Origin: Gottfriedia endophytica
GTDB taxonomy: Bacteria; Bacillota; Bacilli; Bacillales; Bacillaceae_G
DNA length: 64,000 nucleotides
Assembly: GCF_017814275.1 (NCBI RefSeq)
Contig: NZ_JAGIYQ010000002.1
Coordinates: 124,001 to 188,000, forward strand
Direction of reading: 5' to 3'
The translations under genes were made by a program, and so were the position numbers. Below, in pieces: positions 1 through 9,133 of this stretch; position 1 is the first letter of the stretch, and every line of letters begins with the position of its first letter. Below the pieces are notes generated by a model that was not told the origin of the DNA, searched no databases, and saw nothing but the letters and a program-made list of their open reading frames with translations.

Positions 1-858
1 AAAATTAAAAACATCTTATTCATCCTTCTAGGGGCTGCTATCTTCTCTTTCGGTATTGTTAATTTCAATATGAAAAATAATTTAGCAGAAGGCGGATTTA
101 CAGGAATTAACTTGATCTTATACTTTAAATTTCATATTAGTCCCTCAATAACAAACTTAGTTTTTAATATACCACTCTTTTTTATTGGATGGAAATTACT
201 TGGCCGTATCACAATGAGTTATACCATTATCGGTACAGTTGCAGTTTCGTTTTTCATATGGCTATTTGGAGAGTATCCTGTTAACATTGACCTACATAAC
301 GATTTAATGTTAGTTGCCTTGTTCGCGGGGGTATTTATTGGGGTTGGACTTGGGATCATTTTTAGATTCGGCGGGACAACAGGAGGCGTAGATATAATAG
401 CTCGATTGGCCAATAAATACGCTGGATGGAGTATGGGGAAAACGATGTTCACATTCGATTTCTGTGTCATTACGCTTTCATTGCTTACATATCTTAACTA
501 CAGAGAAGCGATGTATACTTTAGTAGCAGTATTTGTTGGTGCGAAAGTCATCGACATCACTCAAGAAGGTGCATATGCAGCAAAAGGTGCAAATATTATT
601 TCATCAAAAAATGAATTAATTGCTGAACGTATTATGACTGAAATGAATCGTGGTGCTACATTTCTTAAAGGTGTTGGTACATTTACTGGTGATGAACGTG
701 ATGTATTATTTTGTGTAGTTCCAAAAAATGAAATCATTCATTTAAAAAATATTATACAAGCTATTGACCCACATGCTTTTGTCGCTGTCACAGATGTACA
801 CGACGTACTTGGTGAAGGATTTACTCTAGACGAAAATAAGGCACCAATACATCCGTAG
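1..858 (+). CDS. YitT family membrane protein (YpjC-like), 5' end outside window
   Basis: The reading frame is open from base 1, so the true start lies upstream of the window; 285 residues are visible and the first in-frame ATG is at 70. Several hydrophobic segments fill the first half, with a glycine-rich GGTTGGVDIIAR motif typical of the YitT/DUF161 family. The C-terminal ~90 residues form the soluble DUF2179 domain (ending near FVAVTDVHDVLGEGF). Function is unknown in the family. B. subtilis ypjC lies beside ypjA/ypjB, which supports a YpjC-type assignment, but YitT paralogues are hard to tell apart. It is transcribed towards the neighbouring yugP-ypj genes. Confidence 0.85.
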   Translation, partial: KIKNILFILLGAAIFSFGIVNFNMKNNLAEGGFTGINLILYFKFHISPSITNLVFNIPLFFIGWKLLGRITMSYTIIGTVAVSFFIWLFGEYPVNIDLHNDLMLVALFAGVFIGVGLGIIFRFGGTTGGVDIIARLANKYAGWSMGKTMFTFDFCVITLSLLTYLNYREAMYTLVAVFVGAKVIDITQEGAYAAKGANIISSKNELIAERIMTEMNRGATFLKGVGTFTGDERDVLFCVVPKNEIIHLKNIIQAIDPHAFVAVTDVHDVLGEGFTLDENKAPIHP

Positions 859-1152
859 AGAAAAGTGGAAGCGCCTTGTTTACCTTCGACAGACATTGGA
901 GCAAATACAAAAAGAAGTGTGCATTTCACTTCATTTTGTATTTGTGAAATGGCCGAGAAGGTAGGCGCTGGAACTGGACACACGAAATGCGTAGTGTGCT
1001 TGGTTAGCTCTGAAAGGCGTTGGAGTAAAAAGCAATTGAATTGCGATTTTTCAATTCAATTGCTTTTTGCGAAACGACCGAAGAGCTAGCACACGTAGCT
1101 GGACAGAGAAAAGCGGAAGGGCCTTGTTTACCTTCGACAGACATTGGAGCAA
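859..1152 (+). repeat. Family B repeat, two tandem units plus a partial third
   Basis: Two units with conserved flanks (CGACAGACATTGGAGC, GGCCGAGAAGGTAGGCGCTG and similar) surround two different hairpins at about 902-944 and 1027-1068. A truncated third copy of the left flank follows at about 1108-1152. The two hairpin stems differ in sequence but each is self-complementary. An open frame crosses it, but nothing in it resembles a protein. Confidence 0.75.
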
Positions 1153-1156
1153 AATA

Positions 1157-1203
1157 AAAGAAGCCTCAAAACATAGATTATAATATGTTTTGAGGCTTCT
1201 TTA
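1157..1203. terminator. Bidirectional intrinsic terminator between yitT and yugP
   Basis: Near-perfect 18-bp stem (AAGAAGCCTCAAAACATA and its complement) around a short AT loop, with T-rich ends on both strands. It lies between two convergent genes. Confidence 0.85.
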
Positions 1204-1226
1204 TATTGTTTGAATAATCATATTGT

Positions 1227-1907
1227 CTATTCATCACGGTTATTTATTCCTGTATAGATTAGCACAAGTCTTAATAATTCAGCTACTGCAACAGCAGCTG
1301 CAGCGACATAAGTTAAAGCAGCTGCATCTAAAACTCGTTTTGCATATACATTTTCCTCAGAAGAAACGATATGTAAATTTTTAATTTGCTTAAGTGCTCT
1401 GCTCGAAGCATTAAATTCAACTGGCAAAGTAACAAACTGAAATAATACACCTGCCGATAACAGAATGATTCCAATTAAAAGCATATTACTAGCTGATGTT
1501 AATAGTCCAATCATTACGAATATCCATGATAAGTTTGAGCTAAAGCTAGCTACAGGTACTAAAGAATGGCGAAAACGTAAAAATGCATAATCTTGTGAGT
1601 CTTGTAATGCATGACCTACTTCATGTGCAGCAACCGCAGTTCCAGACACTGAAGTTCCATAATAATTATCTGTAGATAAACGAACTACCTTTGAACGAGG
1701 ATCATAATGGTCTGATAAGTAACCTTCAGTTTCAACGACTTGTACTGAAAATAATCCATTATCATCTAATATTTTTCGAGCTACTTCCGCTCCTGTCATA
1801 CGAGAAGTAGAATCTACTTTTGAATACTTTGCAAATGTCGATTTAACTTTCAATTGTGCTAGAATTGGTACGATTAGGATAATTAAAAAGTAGATTAGAT
1901 AATTCAT
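1227..1907 (-). CDS. yugP: Membrane-bound neutral zinc metallopeptidase, YugP family
   Basis: 226 residues from the ATG at 1907, which has GGAGG 8 bases upstream; an in-frame ATG five codons earlier would overlap that ribosome site. An N-terminal membrane segment is followed by the HEVGH zinc motif at residues 95-99 and hydrophobic segments around 115-160 and at the C-terminus. Length matches B. subtilis YugP (about 225 aa). Substrates are unknown. A cre-like 14-mer (TGAAAACGTTTAAA, 1922-1935) lies just upstream of the ribosome site and could be a catabolite-control site, but this is weak. The adjacent ypjB is co-directional, 54 bases upstream. Confidence 0.9.
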   Translation of the reverse strand: MNYLIYFLIILIVPILAQLKVKSTFAKYSKVDSTSRMTGAEVARKILDDNGLFSVQVVETEGYLSDHYDPRSKVVRLSTDNYYGTSVSGTAVAAHEVGHALQDSQDYAFLRFRHSLVPVASFSSNLSWIFVMIGLLTSASNMLLIGIILLSAGVLFQFVTLPVEFNASSRALKQIKNLHIVSSEENVYAKRVLDAAALTYVAAAAVAVAELLRLVLIYTGINNRDE

Positions 1908-1961
1908 TTTTAATGCCTCCATGAAAACGTTTAAAATTTTCTCCTGAAAAAGTGATCCTAC

Positions 1962-2762
1962 TCAATCACTTTTATCTTTTCGTTTCTTTGAACTTTTCTT
2001 TTCACCAATATATCTTCTTACTCCTACATAGCATAAAGTTCCTATGATAATTCCGCCAGTCGTAAAAAGTGTCCAAAATGTAGGTGTCAGTATAGTATTA
2101 GCATTTTGAGAAAAAATCAATAGCATTTCATCTTTTGTACTATAAAGTTTATCAGAAAATGCAGGTATCGCTTTAGTATTTATACGGTAATCATCTAAAT
2201 ATGATATTAATGAATTTACTTTATTAATTTCTTCGTATGGTAAAGCAACTAAAAGTGCCGGATAAATAATTTCAAATTGATTTAAAAATTGATTTAACTG
2301 AATTTGATATTCTTCTACATCTCCTCTTTTAAAGGAAGTAATCATATTATCGAGCGGAGTCATTATCGAATTTTTCAATTCTTTCCACATTGGTTGCATT
2401 GTAGTAGTTTCTGCATCTACCAACAATCTAACACCTAAAATGTCACCAATTTTTTGTTGTTGATCTGCTCCATCATTTTTTAAAGACTGCTTTGCATTAA
2501 CCATTGTTACATCAATTGTTTCTAAATCTTTTGGTGTATGATTTTTAAGAGACCTATTATTTTTCCAATAGGATGAACTAAATTGATCTAATAAATTTGA
2601 AGCATGAACATAATCACCATTTTTAGTTAATTCCAAGATTTGATCAAGTAATAAGTTCCCATTAGCTGTATTTTTAGTACTATATGTATTAGCAATCGCT
2701 TGAGTTCTATATAAAGTAAATAAAAAGAGAACTACGGTCACAAAAAAAAGCAATTTCTTCAT
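1962..2762 (-). CDS. ypjB: Sporulation protein YpjB
   Basis: 266 residues with an N-terminal signal peptide or anchor (hydrophobic residues 4-16) and one C-terminal membrane segment near residues 230-250, followed by a lysine-rich tail. The middle is a helical extracytoplasmic region. This architecture and its place next to ypjA and qcrABC match the SpoYpjB family of B. subtilis; its molecular role is not established. The start has AAGGAGGG just upstream. It follows ypjA by about 60 bases and is probably co-transcribed with it. Confidence 0.85.
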   Translation of the reverse strand: MKKLLFFVTVVLFLFTLYRTQAIANTYSTKNTANGNLLLDQILELTKNGDYVHASNLLDQFSSSYWKNNRSLKNHTPKDLETIDVTMVNAKQSLKNDGADQQQKIGDILGVRLLVDAETTTMQPMWKELKNSIMTPLDNMITSFKRGDVEEYQIQLNQFLNQFEIIYPALLVALPYEEINKVNSLISYLDDYRINTKAIPAFSDKLYSTKDEMLLIFSQNANTILTPTFWTLFTTGGIIIGTLCYVGVRRYIGEKKSSKKRKDKSD

Positions 2763-2823
2763 TTTATCCCTCCTTTTAACTATTAAAATCTATGAAAAGG
2801 AGGACAAGATTAGAACAATTCTC

Positions 2824-3423
2824 TTATCTTAAAATGTTTAACTTCAATCTATTTTTCTTTAGTAACAATGAATAACCAAGAAATATAGCAAATACAGATA
2901 AATAAAAAGTAAATAATCCGATCCAATCTCTGTATTGGAAAAGCATATAATATGTAGGCATTGTATTAAAGACATAATCAAAAATGACATCTTGTAAAAT
3001 CACAATAGACGCAACAATTAATTGCCATGCCTTCACTTTAAAGAAAGGTGCGAATAGTATTGCCTCAAAGGCCATTGCTGCATGTGAAAAAATAAGTAAA
3101 TAAGCTGTTAAGTTTAACTCCTTTTGTATAAACAAAACAAAGCAGTTCATTACAACAGCCCATATACCATATTTTATTAAACTTACAAATGCAAGCGCTT
3201 CGATTAATCCATTTTGTTGGTTCATTAAATACCCAAGTAATACAATACAAAGAAAAAGTGATGCAGTCGGGCTATCTGGTACAAAAATACGTAACCAATA
3301 AACTGTTTCTTCAATTTGAAATCTATACCAATAATATCCATAGATCGTTCCTAATAAATTTACAATAAATAAAATCCATAAAATTGATTTGAGTCTTAGA
3401 AATGCCATTAAATTATTTATCAT
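2824..3423 (-). CDS. ypjA: DUF1405 membrane protein YpjA
   Basis: 199 residues with about six hydrophobic segments, so an integral membrane protein. The N-terminal LRLKSILWILFIVNLLGTIYGYYWY and conserved aromatic/Pro positions fit the DUF1405 family, whose B. subtilis member YpjA is encoded directly downstream of qcrC. That order is kept here, but a terminator and a family A repeat now separate qcrC from ypjA. No enzymatic motif is visible; function unknown. Confidence 0.82.
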   Translation of the reverse strand: MINNLMAFLRLKSILWILFIVNLLGTIYGYYWYRFQIEETVYWLRIFVPDSPTASLFLCIVLLGYLMNQQNGLIEALAFVSLIKYGIWAVVMNCFVLFIQKELNLTAYLLIFSHAAMAFEAILFAPFFKVKAWQLIVASIVILQDVIFDYVFNTMPTYYMLFQYRDWIGLFTFYLSVFAIFLGYSLLLKKNRLKLNILR

Positions 3424-3588
3424 TATCTAAACCATCCTAAATTTATCTTACCTATTAAATGTTGTTTTGGTTTTCCTTCTGTCTGTCATTCTTACCTCAA
3501 AATTACGAATCATACTTCCTTAATAGAAGGGAAACTGTTTTTATTTTAAAGTGTAGATTCATTAGATGGTTTTAGTATAAATAATAAA

Positions 3589-3812
3589 GGCTGTTTTAGT
3601 TTACATTGTTGTTATTTCAGTATATGTAAGTTGATTGGAACGTAGGGATGCTCGCTTTCCTAGGGGCGTGAGCTGAGCCTCCTCGTCGCATACGCTTGTG
3701 GGGTCTCAGTCTTCCCGCATCTCCCACAGGAGTCGAGCATCCTTCCGTTCCAATCAACTTCTCTCTTTCTTTTATTTACAAAACCTTAAAACAGCAATCT
3801 TTAAAAAAGGAC
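3589..3812 (+). repeat. Family A palindromic repeat, copy 1
   Basis: About 224 bp from GGCTGTTTTAG to the ACAGCAATCTTT end. Outer arms AGTTGATTGGAACG and CGTTCCAATCAACT pair over 14 bases, the longest outer stem of any copy, and GGATGCTCG pairs with CGAGCATCC further in. It lies between the qcrABC terminator and ypjA. Confidence 0.85.
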
Positions 3813-3813
3813 A

Positions 3814-3845
3814 TAAAAAAAGAGTCGAATAAATCGACTCTTTTT
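3814..3845 (-). terminator. Terminator of the qcrABC operon
   Basis: AGAGTCGA and TCGACTCT form an 8-bp stem with a 5-base loop; the A-run at 3815-3820 gives a U-run on the minus strand, a few bases downstream of the qcrC stop. Confidence 0.85.
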
Positions 3846-3851
3846 CACACA

Positions 3852-4625
3852 TTATTTCTTTGTTGATACTTTCTCAACATATTCAGATAAAGTTTTTAGT
3901 TCAGCGTCAGTTCCTTTAAAGACACCAGGAGGCATTTTGCCACCTTTTCCTTCACGAGCGATTTTTGCAACTTCATCAGATTTTAAATTCGCATTTTGTA
4001 ATGCAGGAGCAGCTGGCCCACCTTGTAAGTTGTCACCATGACAAGTTACACAAGTATTTTTTTGTAATAATTTATAGCCAGGATCTGCTTGATCCAAAGT
4101 AGCGAAATTTTGGATTTTACCTTGTTCGTGTTGTTTTTTCCAGTCATGGTGAGCAGCAGCTTCCCATGTTAAATAAACAGTAGCAGCTAAACCACAAAGC
4201 ATTAAACCAGTTGGAATAATACGCTTAGATGGCTTACGCTCAGGACCACGATCTAAGAATGGTGCTAAAAGAAGTCCACCAAATGCTAAACCTGGAATAA
4301 CGAATGCACCAATTGTATTATAAGGCCCGGATGCGTATGAATATTTAAGTAATTGATACAAGAATAAGAAATACCAGTCAGGTAGTGGCGTATAGCCCGT
4401 ATCTGTTGGATCCGCTAATTTTTCTAGCGGTGATGGATGAGCAATTGTTAAACATAAATAACCAATTAAGAATACAGCACCTACCATCCATTCTTTTAAC
4501 AAGAAATTTGGCCAGAATGCTTCTGTTTTACCAGGATATTCAGAATAATCTTTCGGAATATTCGGTTTACGATCTACATGGACACGTGAGTCACCTACGA
4601 ATTTCATTCCCTTACCGCGATGCAT
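3852..4625 (-). CDS. qcrC: Menaquinol-cytochrome c reductase, cytochrome b/c subunit
   Basis: 257 residues. The N-terminal part is the subunit IV-like half of cytochrome b with three membrane segments (about 47-62, 105-122, 140-153). The C-terminal part is a cytochrome c domain with the heme-binding CVTCH at residues 192-196 and a downstream GGKMPPG supplying the likely axial methionine. This fusion is the Bacillus QcrC type. It transfers electrons from menaquinol towards cytochrome c at the cytoplasmic membrane. The start MHRGKGMKF matches the family. It is the last gene of qcrABC, 59 bases after qcrB, followed by a terminator. Confidence 0.96.
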   Translation of the reverse strand: MHRGKGMKFVGDSRVHVDRKPNIPKDYSEYPGKTEAFWPNFLLKEWMVGAVFLIGYLCLTIAHPSPLEKLADPTDTGYTPLPDWYFLFLYQLLKYSYASGPYNTIGAFVIPGLAFGGLLLAPFLDRGPERKPSKRIIPTGLMLCGLAATVYLTWEAAAHHDWKKQHEQGKIQNFATLDQADPGYKLLQKNTCVTCHGDNLQGGPAAPALQNANLKSDEVAKIAREGKGGKMPPGVFKGTDAELKTLSEYVEKVSTKK

Positions 4626-4684
4626 GTTCTCCCTCCTTTATTACAAAACGTCTACTGATCTTCTCACTATTAATAAAGGATTTA

Positions 4685-5359
4685 TTATAGTGGACCAGAA
4701 ATCCCTTGTTTACGAATAATTAAGAAATGCGTTCCCATTAATGCAAGTAAAACTCCTGGTAAGAAGAATACATGAATTGCAAAGAAACGAGTTAATGTTT
4801 GAGCTCCAATGATATCTGGGCTACCAGCAATTAGAGTCTTTACTGCATTACCAATTAAAGGTGTTTGTTCTGCGATATTTAATCCTACTTTTGTAGCAAA
4901 TAGCGCTTTCATATCCCAAGGCAATAAATATCCTGTGAATCCTAAACCTAGCATAACGAAGAAAATTAATACTCCAACAATCCAGTTTAATTCACGAGGT
5001 TTTTTATATGCTCCTTGGAAGAATACACGTAGCGTATGTAAAAACATCATAACAATAACTAAACTTGCTCCCCAATGGTGCATTCCTCGAACAATTTGTC
5101 CGTAAGCAACATTGTTTTGTAAATAATAAACAGATTCCCATGCATTTTTAATATCTGGTACATAATACATTGTTAAAAACATACCAGATAAAATTTGAAT
5201 AACAGTTACGAAGAAAGTTAATCCTCCGAAGCAATATACGAATGCTGAAAAATGATGCGCTGGGTTAACGTGTTCAGGTACCTCGTGATCAGCGATATCT
5301 CTCCAAAGAGGAGTAATGTCTAATCGCTCATCTACCCAATCGTAAATTTTATTAAGCAC
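4685..5359 (-). CDS. qcrB: Menaquinol-cytochrome c reductase, cytochrome b subunit
   Basis: 224 residues, cytochrome b6-like with four membrane helices. Paired heme-ligand histidines occur in helix 2 (HHWGAS) and helix 4 (AIHVFFLPG). Cys43 (VYCFGG) matches the residue that binds an extra heme covalently in Bacillus b6-type subunits. Its start is 2 bases from the qcrA stop, so the two are translationally close. Length is normal for the family. Confidence 0.96.
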   Translation of the reverse strand: MLNKIYDWVDERLDITPLWRDIADHEVPEHVNPAHHFSAFVYCFGGLTFFVTVIQILSGMFLTMYYVPDIKNAWESVYYLQNNVAYGQIVRGMHHWGASLVIVMMFLHTLRVFFQGAYKKPRELNWIVGVLIFFVMLGLGFTGYLLPWDMKALFATKVGLNIAEQTPLIGNAVKTLIAGSPDIIGAQTLTRFFAIHVFFLPGVLLALMGTHFLIIRKQGISGPL

Positions 5360-5361
5360 GA

Positions 5362-5862
5362 TTACTTACCTCCTTGTGGTAACGCTTTACCAAGATAGAA
5401 TGAATCACCTTTCACTTTTACTTGATACATATCAAGTGGTGCTAATGGTGGTGTACCAGCAATGTTTTTGCCGTTCTTCTCATAACGACCGCCGTGGCAT
5501 GGACAATGGAACTGATTTGGAAACTGTTTGTCATCATTCCAGTTTACGGTACAGCCAAGATGCTTACAAACTGGTGATAAAGCGATAATTTCTCCTTTAT
5601 CGTTTTTATACACCCAAGCTTGAAATGGTGCATCAGATTCAACCCAACCGTCAACTTGATGAACTTTAAAGTCAAAACGTTTTGGTTCATTCGTTAAATC
5701 TTTTACTAAGCCTACTGATACCATCGAGCCAGCTGCTTCTTTTTTCAAAACCGGATCAATAGCAAAGCGAGCTAGTGGCATGACAATCCCCGCTGCCATG
5801 AATCCACCAACACCAGTTAATGTGTAGTTCAAAAATTGGCGTCTTGAAACTTTTCCACTCAT
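5362..5862 (-). CDS. qcrA: Menaquinol-cytochrome c reductase, Rieske iron-sulfur subunit
   Basis: 166 residues from the ATG at 5862, which has GAGGGGGG 7 bases upstream; a longer frame would put that site inside the gene. The N-terminus has SRRQF, a twin-arginine-like motif, followed by a membrane segment. The [2Fe-2S] motifs CKHLGC (about residues 99-104) and CPCHGG (about 120-125) are intact, each with cysteine and histidine ligands. It is the first gene of the operon, directly downstream of a strong sigma-A promoter. Confidence 0.96.
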   Translation of the reverse strand: MSGKVSRRQFLNYTLTGVGGFMAAGIVMPLARFAIDPVLKKEAAGSMVSVGLVKDLTNEPKRFDFKVHQVDGWVESDAPFQAWVYKNDKGEIIALSPVCKHLGCTVNWNDDKQFPNQFHCPCHGGRYEKNGKNIAGTPPLAPLDMYQVKVKGDSFYLGKALPQGGK

Positions 5863-5932
5863 GAAAATTCCCCCCTCTATCATAAGTTCTCCAGTAAGGA
5901 CAATCTATTATTTATTAAACTAGGACACTTTC

Positions 5933-5961
5933 ATAATATAATAACAATTTTAGTAGGTCAA
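5933..5961 (-). promoter_or_regulatory. Sigma-A promoter of qcrABC
   Basis: On the minus strand TTGACC (5956-5961) and TATTAT (5933-5938) are separated by exactly 17 bases, about 70 bases upstream of the qcrA start. Confidence 0.7.
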
Positions 5962-6007
5962 TATCATCCTAGTAATAATCATCTGAATTATTCACATTTT
6001 CTTTCAA

Positions 6008-6454
6008 CTACCATTTTTTTGAAAAAATAGTAATTAAATGTTCAATATGTTTTGATACAATTGTTTTTTGAGTCGTCATATCAAATGACGCTAAATCTAG
6101 CGATGGGATCCACATAATATTATCTGTAAAATCAGTTTCTAAACCTTCCCATTCAAAATCACATGTCACAAAAAATATATTTTTCATCCCATTTTCTCTA
6201 AACATATTTCCCCACTCATTTAATCGGTTTACTTTATTTGATTCATCTATTAAATAGGAAAATGGAGGTGTTACGATCACTCTACCTCTATACTGTCTCT
6301 CTAGCTCATTTAGTAAAATACCAAGATCCTCTACTTGATTTGCTAATTTTACGTCATGCTCATTAAAAGAAATTGGTGTTAGTGGTACTAAAACAGTATC
6401 AATAAATTCTTTATTTTCAATTACTTGTTTTAAATCTTTCTCTATCCATATCAT
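6008..6454 (-). CDS. ypiF: DUF2487 family protein YpiF
   Basis: 148 residues, soluble, without signal peptide. Its position between ypiB and qcrA and a size typical of DUF2487 identify it as the YpiF homologue of B. subtilis; function is unknown. The sequence starts MIWIEKDLKQVIE and contains a hydrophobic strand pattern (IVTPPFSYLI, NIFFVTCDF) suggesting an alpha/beta fold. In B. subtilis it is grouped with ypiB, but here ypiB is followed by a terminator, a repeat pair and over 500 bases, so it is probably transcribed separately. Confidence 0.8.
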   Translation of the reverse strand: MIWIEKDLKQVIENKEFIDTVLVPLTPISFNEHDVKLANQVEDLGILLNELERQYRGRVIVTPPFSYLIDESNKVNRLNEWGNMFRENGMKNIFFVTCDFEWEGLETDFTDNIMWIPSLDLASFDMTTQKTIVSKHIEHLITIFSKKW

Positions 6455-6601
6455 CGTGTTATCCTACCTTCTTTTAAAGAGTTTTAAGCTATTAATTTAT
6501 GAAAATTCCGTGAACATTACCCATTATTAATTAAAACATATAACGCTATTTTACGAAAGTAAGAGATTTACTATTTCATCTAATCAGTTAATTTAGGCGA
6601 A

Positions 6602-6826
6602 GGCTGGTTTCGTATACATTGTTGCTATTTTAGAATGCGTTAGTTGATTACAACTCCAGGATGCTCCCTTTCCGTGGGGCCTGAGCTGAGCCTCCTCGTC
6701 ACTAATGCTCCTGCAGGGTCTTAGCCTTCCCGCTATTCCCACAGGAGTCTCGCACCTTCCGCTGTATTCAACTTCTGTCTTTAAAATTAATCATCTCAAA
6801 AACAACAATCTTTTAGAAAAGAGTCC
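6602..6826 (+). repeat. Family A palindromic repeat, copy 2
   Basis: Full-length copy with left end GGCTGGTTTCGTATACATTG and right end AACAACAATCTTTTAGAAAA. It belongs to the subfamily with TTAGAATGCGTTAGTTGATT on the left and TCTTTAAAATTAATCATCTC on the right. It lies between ypiF and ypiB. Confidence 0.85.
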
Positions 6827-6827
6827 C

Positions 6828-6920
6828 CCATGCTAATATAAAATTCTCACCATGGCACATGAAAATAAGGAATTCATCCTATAATGATTATCTTTTAAAA
6901 TGTTATTTTCAGGGTAGCCT
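6828..6920 (+). repeat. Short repeat D, copy 1
   Basis: About 90 bp beginning CATGCTAATATAAAATTCTC and ending TTATTTTCAGGG, nearly the same as 63908-63990. In both places it directly follows the right end of a family A element. A short open frame exists in it, but the differences between copies change amino acids freely, so I treat it as non-coding. Confidence 0.6.
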
Positions 6921-6925
6921 AGGCA

Positions 6926-6958
6926 AAATAAAAAAGTCTCTATCGGTAGAGACTCTTT
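6926..6958 (-). terminator. Terminator downstream of ypiB
   Basis: AGTCTCTA-TCGG-TAGAGACT hairpin with a U-run on the minus strand, 16 bases beyond the ypiB stop. Confidence 0.85.
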
Positions 6959-6973
6959 TCATGATAAAAATTA

Positions 6974-7513
6974 TTAGGATAAATATTTCAATTCATTCGA
7001 CAATCTATGGAATGCTTCTGCATCTTGCCGATCTAAAGCATCATCGATTAATTTCATTAATCGATTTCGCTGAAATGTTAAAACTGAATCATTTAAAAGT
7101 TTTTCTGCAAATATCCGATCTTTTTCATTACTTTCGACGTTTTTAGGAAGGTGAGGGTTTTCTTCCAAAACTGAAACAAACATTGGATACTGGAAAGAAG
7201 ATTTAAAATTAAGCTGGATGTAAATATCCTCATCACGATTTAAGCGAATATCATGAAATGACTTTTCAGCATCTGTTGTCATGACATTTTGTTTATAAAA
7301 ATGAAATGGTACTTCCTTTACACAATTTGTAGACATTACTAATCCTCTTGGACAATATTTTGCTTGCTCTACAAAATGTACTTTTTTCATCAAATAGTCA
7401 TGACTCATTAAATAATTTAATATCCAAACGCATTCCCTTTGTTTAAGCTGAAAATTGCTAAGAAACCATTTTACAAAGTCTTTTTTTTCGTTCACAGATA
7501 CAGGGGTTGCCAT
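6974..7513 (-). CDS. ypiB: UPF0302 family protein YpiB
   Basis: 179 residues from the ATG at 7513, preceded by GGAGGG 8 bases upstream; the 10 codons before it contain that site. Length equals B. subtilis YpiB, and the central stretch [19 protein letters not shown] is typical of UPF0302. The protein is soluble with no catalytic motif I can point to; function unknown. It follows ypiA by about 54 bases and is probably co-transcribed with it. Confidence 0.88.
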   Translation of the reverse strand: MATPVSVNEKKDFVKWFLSNFQLKQRECVWILNYLMSHDYLMKKVHFVEQAKYCPRGLVMSTNCVKEVPFHFYKQNVMTTDAEKSFHDIRLNRDEDIYIQLNFKSSFQYPMFVSVLEENPHLPKNVESNEKDRIFAEKLLNDSVLTFQRNRLMKLIDDALDRQDAEAFHRLSNELKYLS

Positions 7514-7567
7514 TTCATTTTCCCTCCTCTGTTCTTTTTTCAAATCCCCATTTCTGAACCAAGAAAA

Positions 7568-8830
7568 TTATTCAAGGTCATTTAAACGATCAAGACGTTC
7601 AATAACATCTTCCATCAATAAATCATCTGTTGTTAATTTTTGATAAACTTCTTTTGCTTCTTTATGAAGTCCTTCTTCGTATAAGAAATCACCATATTCT
7701 TTTAAAAACGTCATTTCTTGGTTAAAGTCATTATATGCAGTTCGGTAGTAATTTAATGCCTCATCGTACTTCTCTATTTGATTATATGCTTTTGCAAGAT
7801 CCCAATTGAATTGTGGATCAAATGCTCCATGTTTCATTGCTAAAGATATTGTATCAATAACAGCTTCAAACTCTTCTTCTTCAAAATAGATTCCAACTAG
7901 TAATTGTACTCCTTCTATTAATGAAGGATCATACGTTAGAGCTTCTCCAAGATGTTTCTTACATTCTTCATGATATTTGAGTTTACGTGCTATTTTTGCT
8001 GCTGCTAATTGACAATCTACATTTGTCTCATCCACTTTAATTGCTTTTTGTAGCGTTTCGTAACTATCAGTTATTTGACCTTCCATTTCGAAAGCTTTAC
8101 TTAACCATAAATAAGCAACAATATATTCTTCATCAAGGAAAATCGCTTCCTCTAGGATAGGGATAGCCGCATTATATCTCTCCGCTTGAAACAAAGTAAT
8201 TCCATAGCCCAATAATGTATGGAAATCTTTTGATTCTTCAATACCACTTTCATAGTATGGAATTGCTTCATCCCATTCTCCTTCAGCACTTAAACATTCG
8301 GCTAAACGTAATTTCTTATTAACTCCTTTTAAATCAATGTCTTTAGAAGTTAATTCTTTATAATATGAAATTGCTTTACTATACTCGTATTTACTGAAAT
8401 AATACTCTCCAAGAGCGAAATCGATAACTGGTTCATCAGGAAGCATTCTTTTTGCTTCTAGTAGCTTACTTTCTGCTACTTCATCTAAGCCTTGCACTTG
8501 ATAGATATCAGCCATTAATAATAATGCTTGTACCCTAAAATCGCTTTCAGGCTTAATTGTTAATAATAAATTTAAGGCTTCATCCTCTTCGTCTAAATCA
8601 ATTAACAATTCACTTAATATAATTTTCAATTCTTCATCTTCATCATATAAATAGTATAAATCTTCAATAATATTTTTTGCTTCTTCAACTAAACCTAGAG
8701 ATTGAAAAATAAGTGCAATTTCATATTTCTCTTCATCATTCGCATTTTTTAAAAATGATTGTAGCTTTGATAATCCTTCTTCAGTTAGTCCATTTTCAAT
8801 TAATTGAATCGCTTCATTTACTATACTCAT
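7568..8830 (-). CDS. ypiA: Tetratricopeptide-repeat protein YpiA
   Basis: 420 residues from the ATG at 8830 (AGGTAGAGGT upstream). It consists almost wholly of about ten TPR-like helical repeats with alanine/glycine/tyrosine periodicity (for example ALGEYYFSKYEYSKAISYY and LAKAYNQIEKYDEALNYY) and is strongly acidic. TPR scaffolds mediate protein-protein contacts; the partner of YpiA is unknown. Size and place agree with B. subtilis YpiA, but there it lies next to aroE at the end of the aro/trp cluster, which is missing here. Confidence 0.9.
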   Translation of the reverse strand: MSIVNEAIQLIENGLTEEGLSKLQSFLKNANDEEKYEIALIFQSLGLVEEAKNIIEDLYYLYDEDEELKIILSELLIDLDEEDEALNLLLTIKPESDFRVQALLLMADIYQVQGLDEVAESKLLEAKRMLPDEPVIDFALGEYYFSKYEYSKAISYYKELTSKDIDLKGVNKKLRLAECLSAEGEWDEAIPYYESGIEESKDFHTLLGYGITLFQAERYNAAIPILEEAIFLDEEYIVAYLWLSKAFEMEGQITDSYETLQKAIKVDETNVDCQLAAAKIARKLKYHEECKKHLGEALTYDPSLIEGVQLLVGIYFEEEEFEAVIDTISLAMKHGAFDPQFNWDLAKAYNQIEKYDEALNYYRTAYNDFNQEMTFLKEYGDFLYEEGLHKEAKEVYQKLTTDDLLMEDVIERLDRLNDLE

Positions 8831-8907
8831 ATGTAATACCTCTACCTTTTTATTTCTGCATCTAATCATTAAACACTTCATATATTCTCATACGACGCCA
8901 AAATATT

Positions 8908-8936
8908 ATTATACCATTAAAATGAACTGAACTAGT
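8908..8936 (-). promoter_or_regulatory. Candidate extended -10 promoter of ypiA-ypiB
   Basis: The minus strand reads TGGTATAAT (8908-8916), a perfect -10 with a TGN extension, about 75 bases before the ypiA start. The -35 (CTAGTT) is poor. Confidence 0.45.
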
Positions 8937-9133
8937 CATTTTGAGGTGTGTCAATTTAACGACATTTAATGATTAGACATTACAATATTGTAAACCTAAA
9001 CTAGTTTAATTGATTATACATATTATAATTTCTTCCATTTCTTCAAATATCCCTTTATTTTACAGAGAAAACTTATCGACCATTTATTTACTTTTTGATC
9101 TAAAACAGTGTCAAATAATAGATTTTTAAGTAA

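Noticed and set aside
865-1089. Open frame of 74 codons on the plus strand
   Set aside because: It lies wholly in family B repeat units and has no ribosome site; the arms are inverted repeats.
6859-7146. 95-codon plus-strand frame starting in repeat D
   Set aside because: Continues antisense into ypiB; the second copy of D changes the encoded residues freely and leaves the frame.
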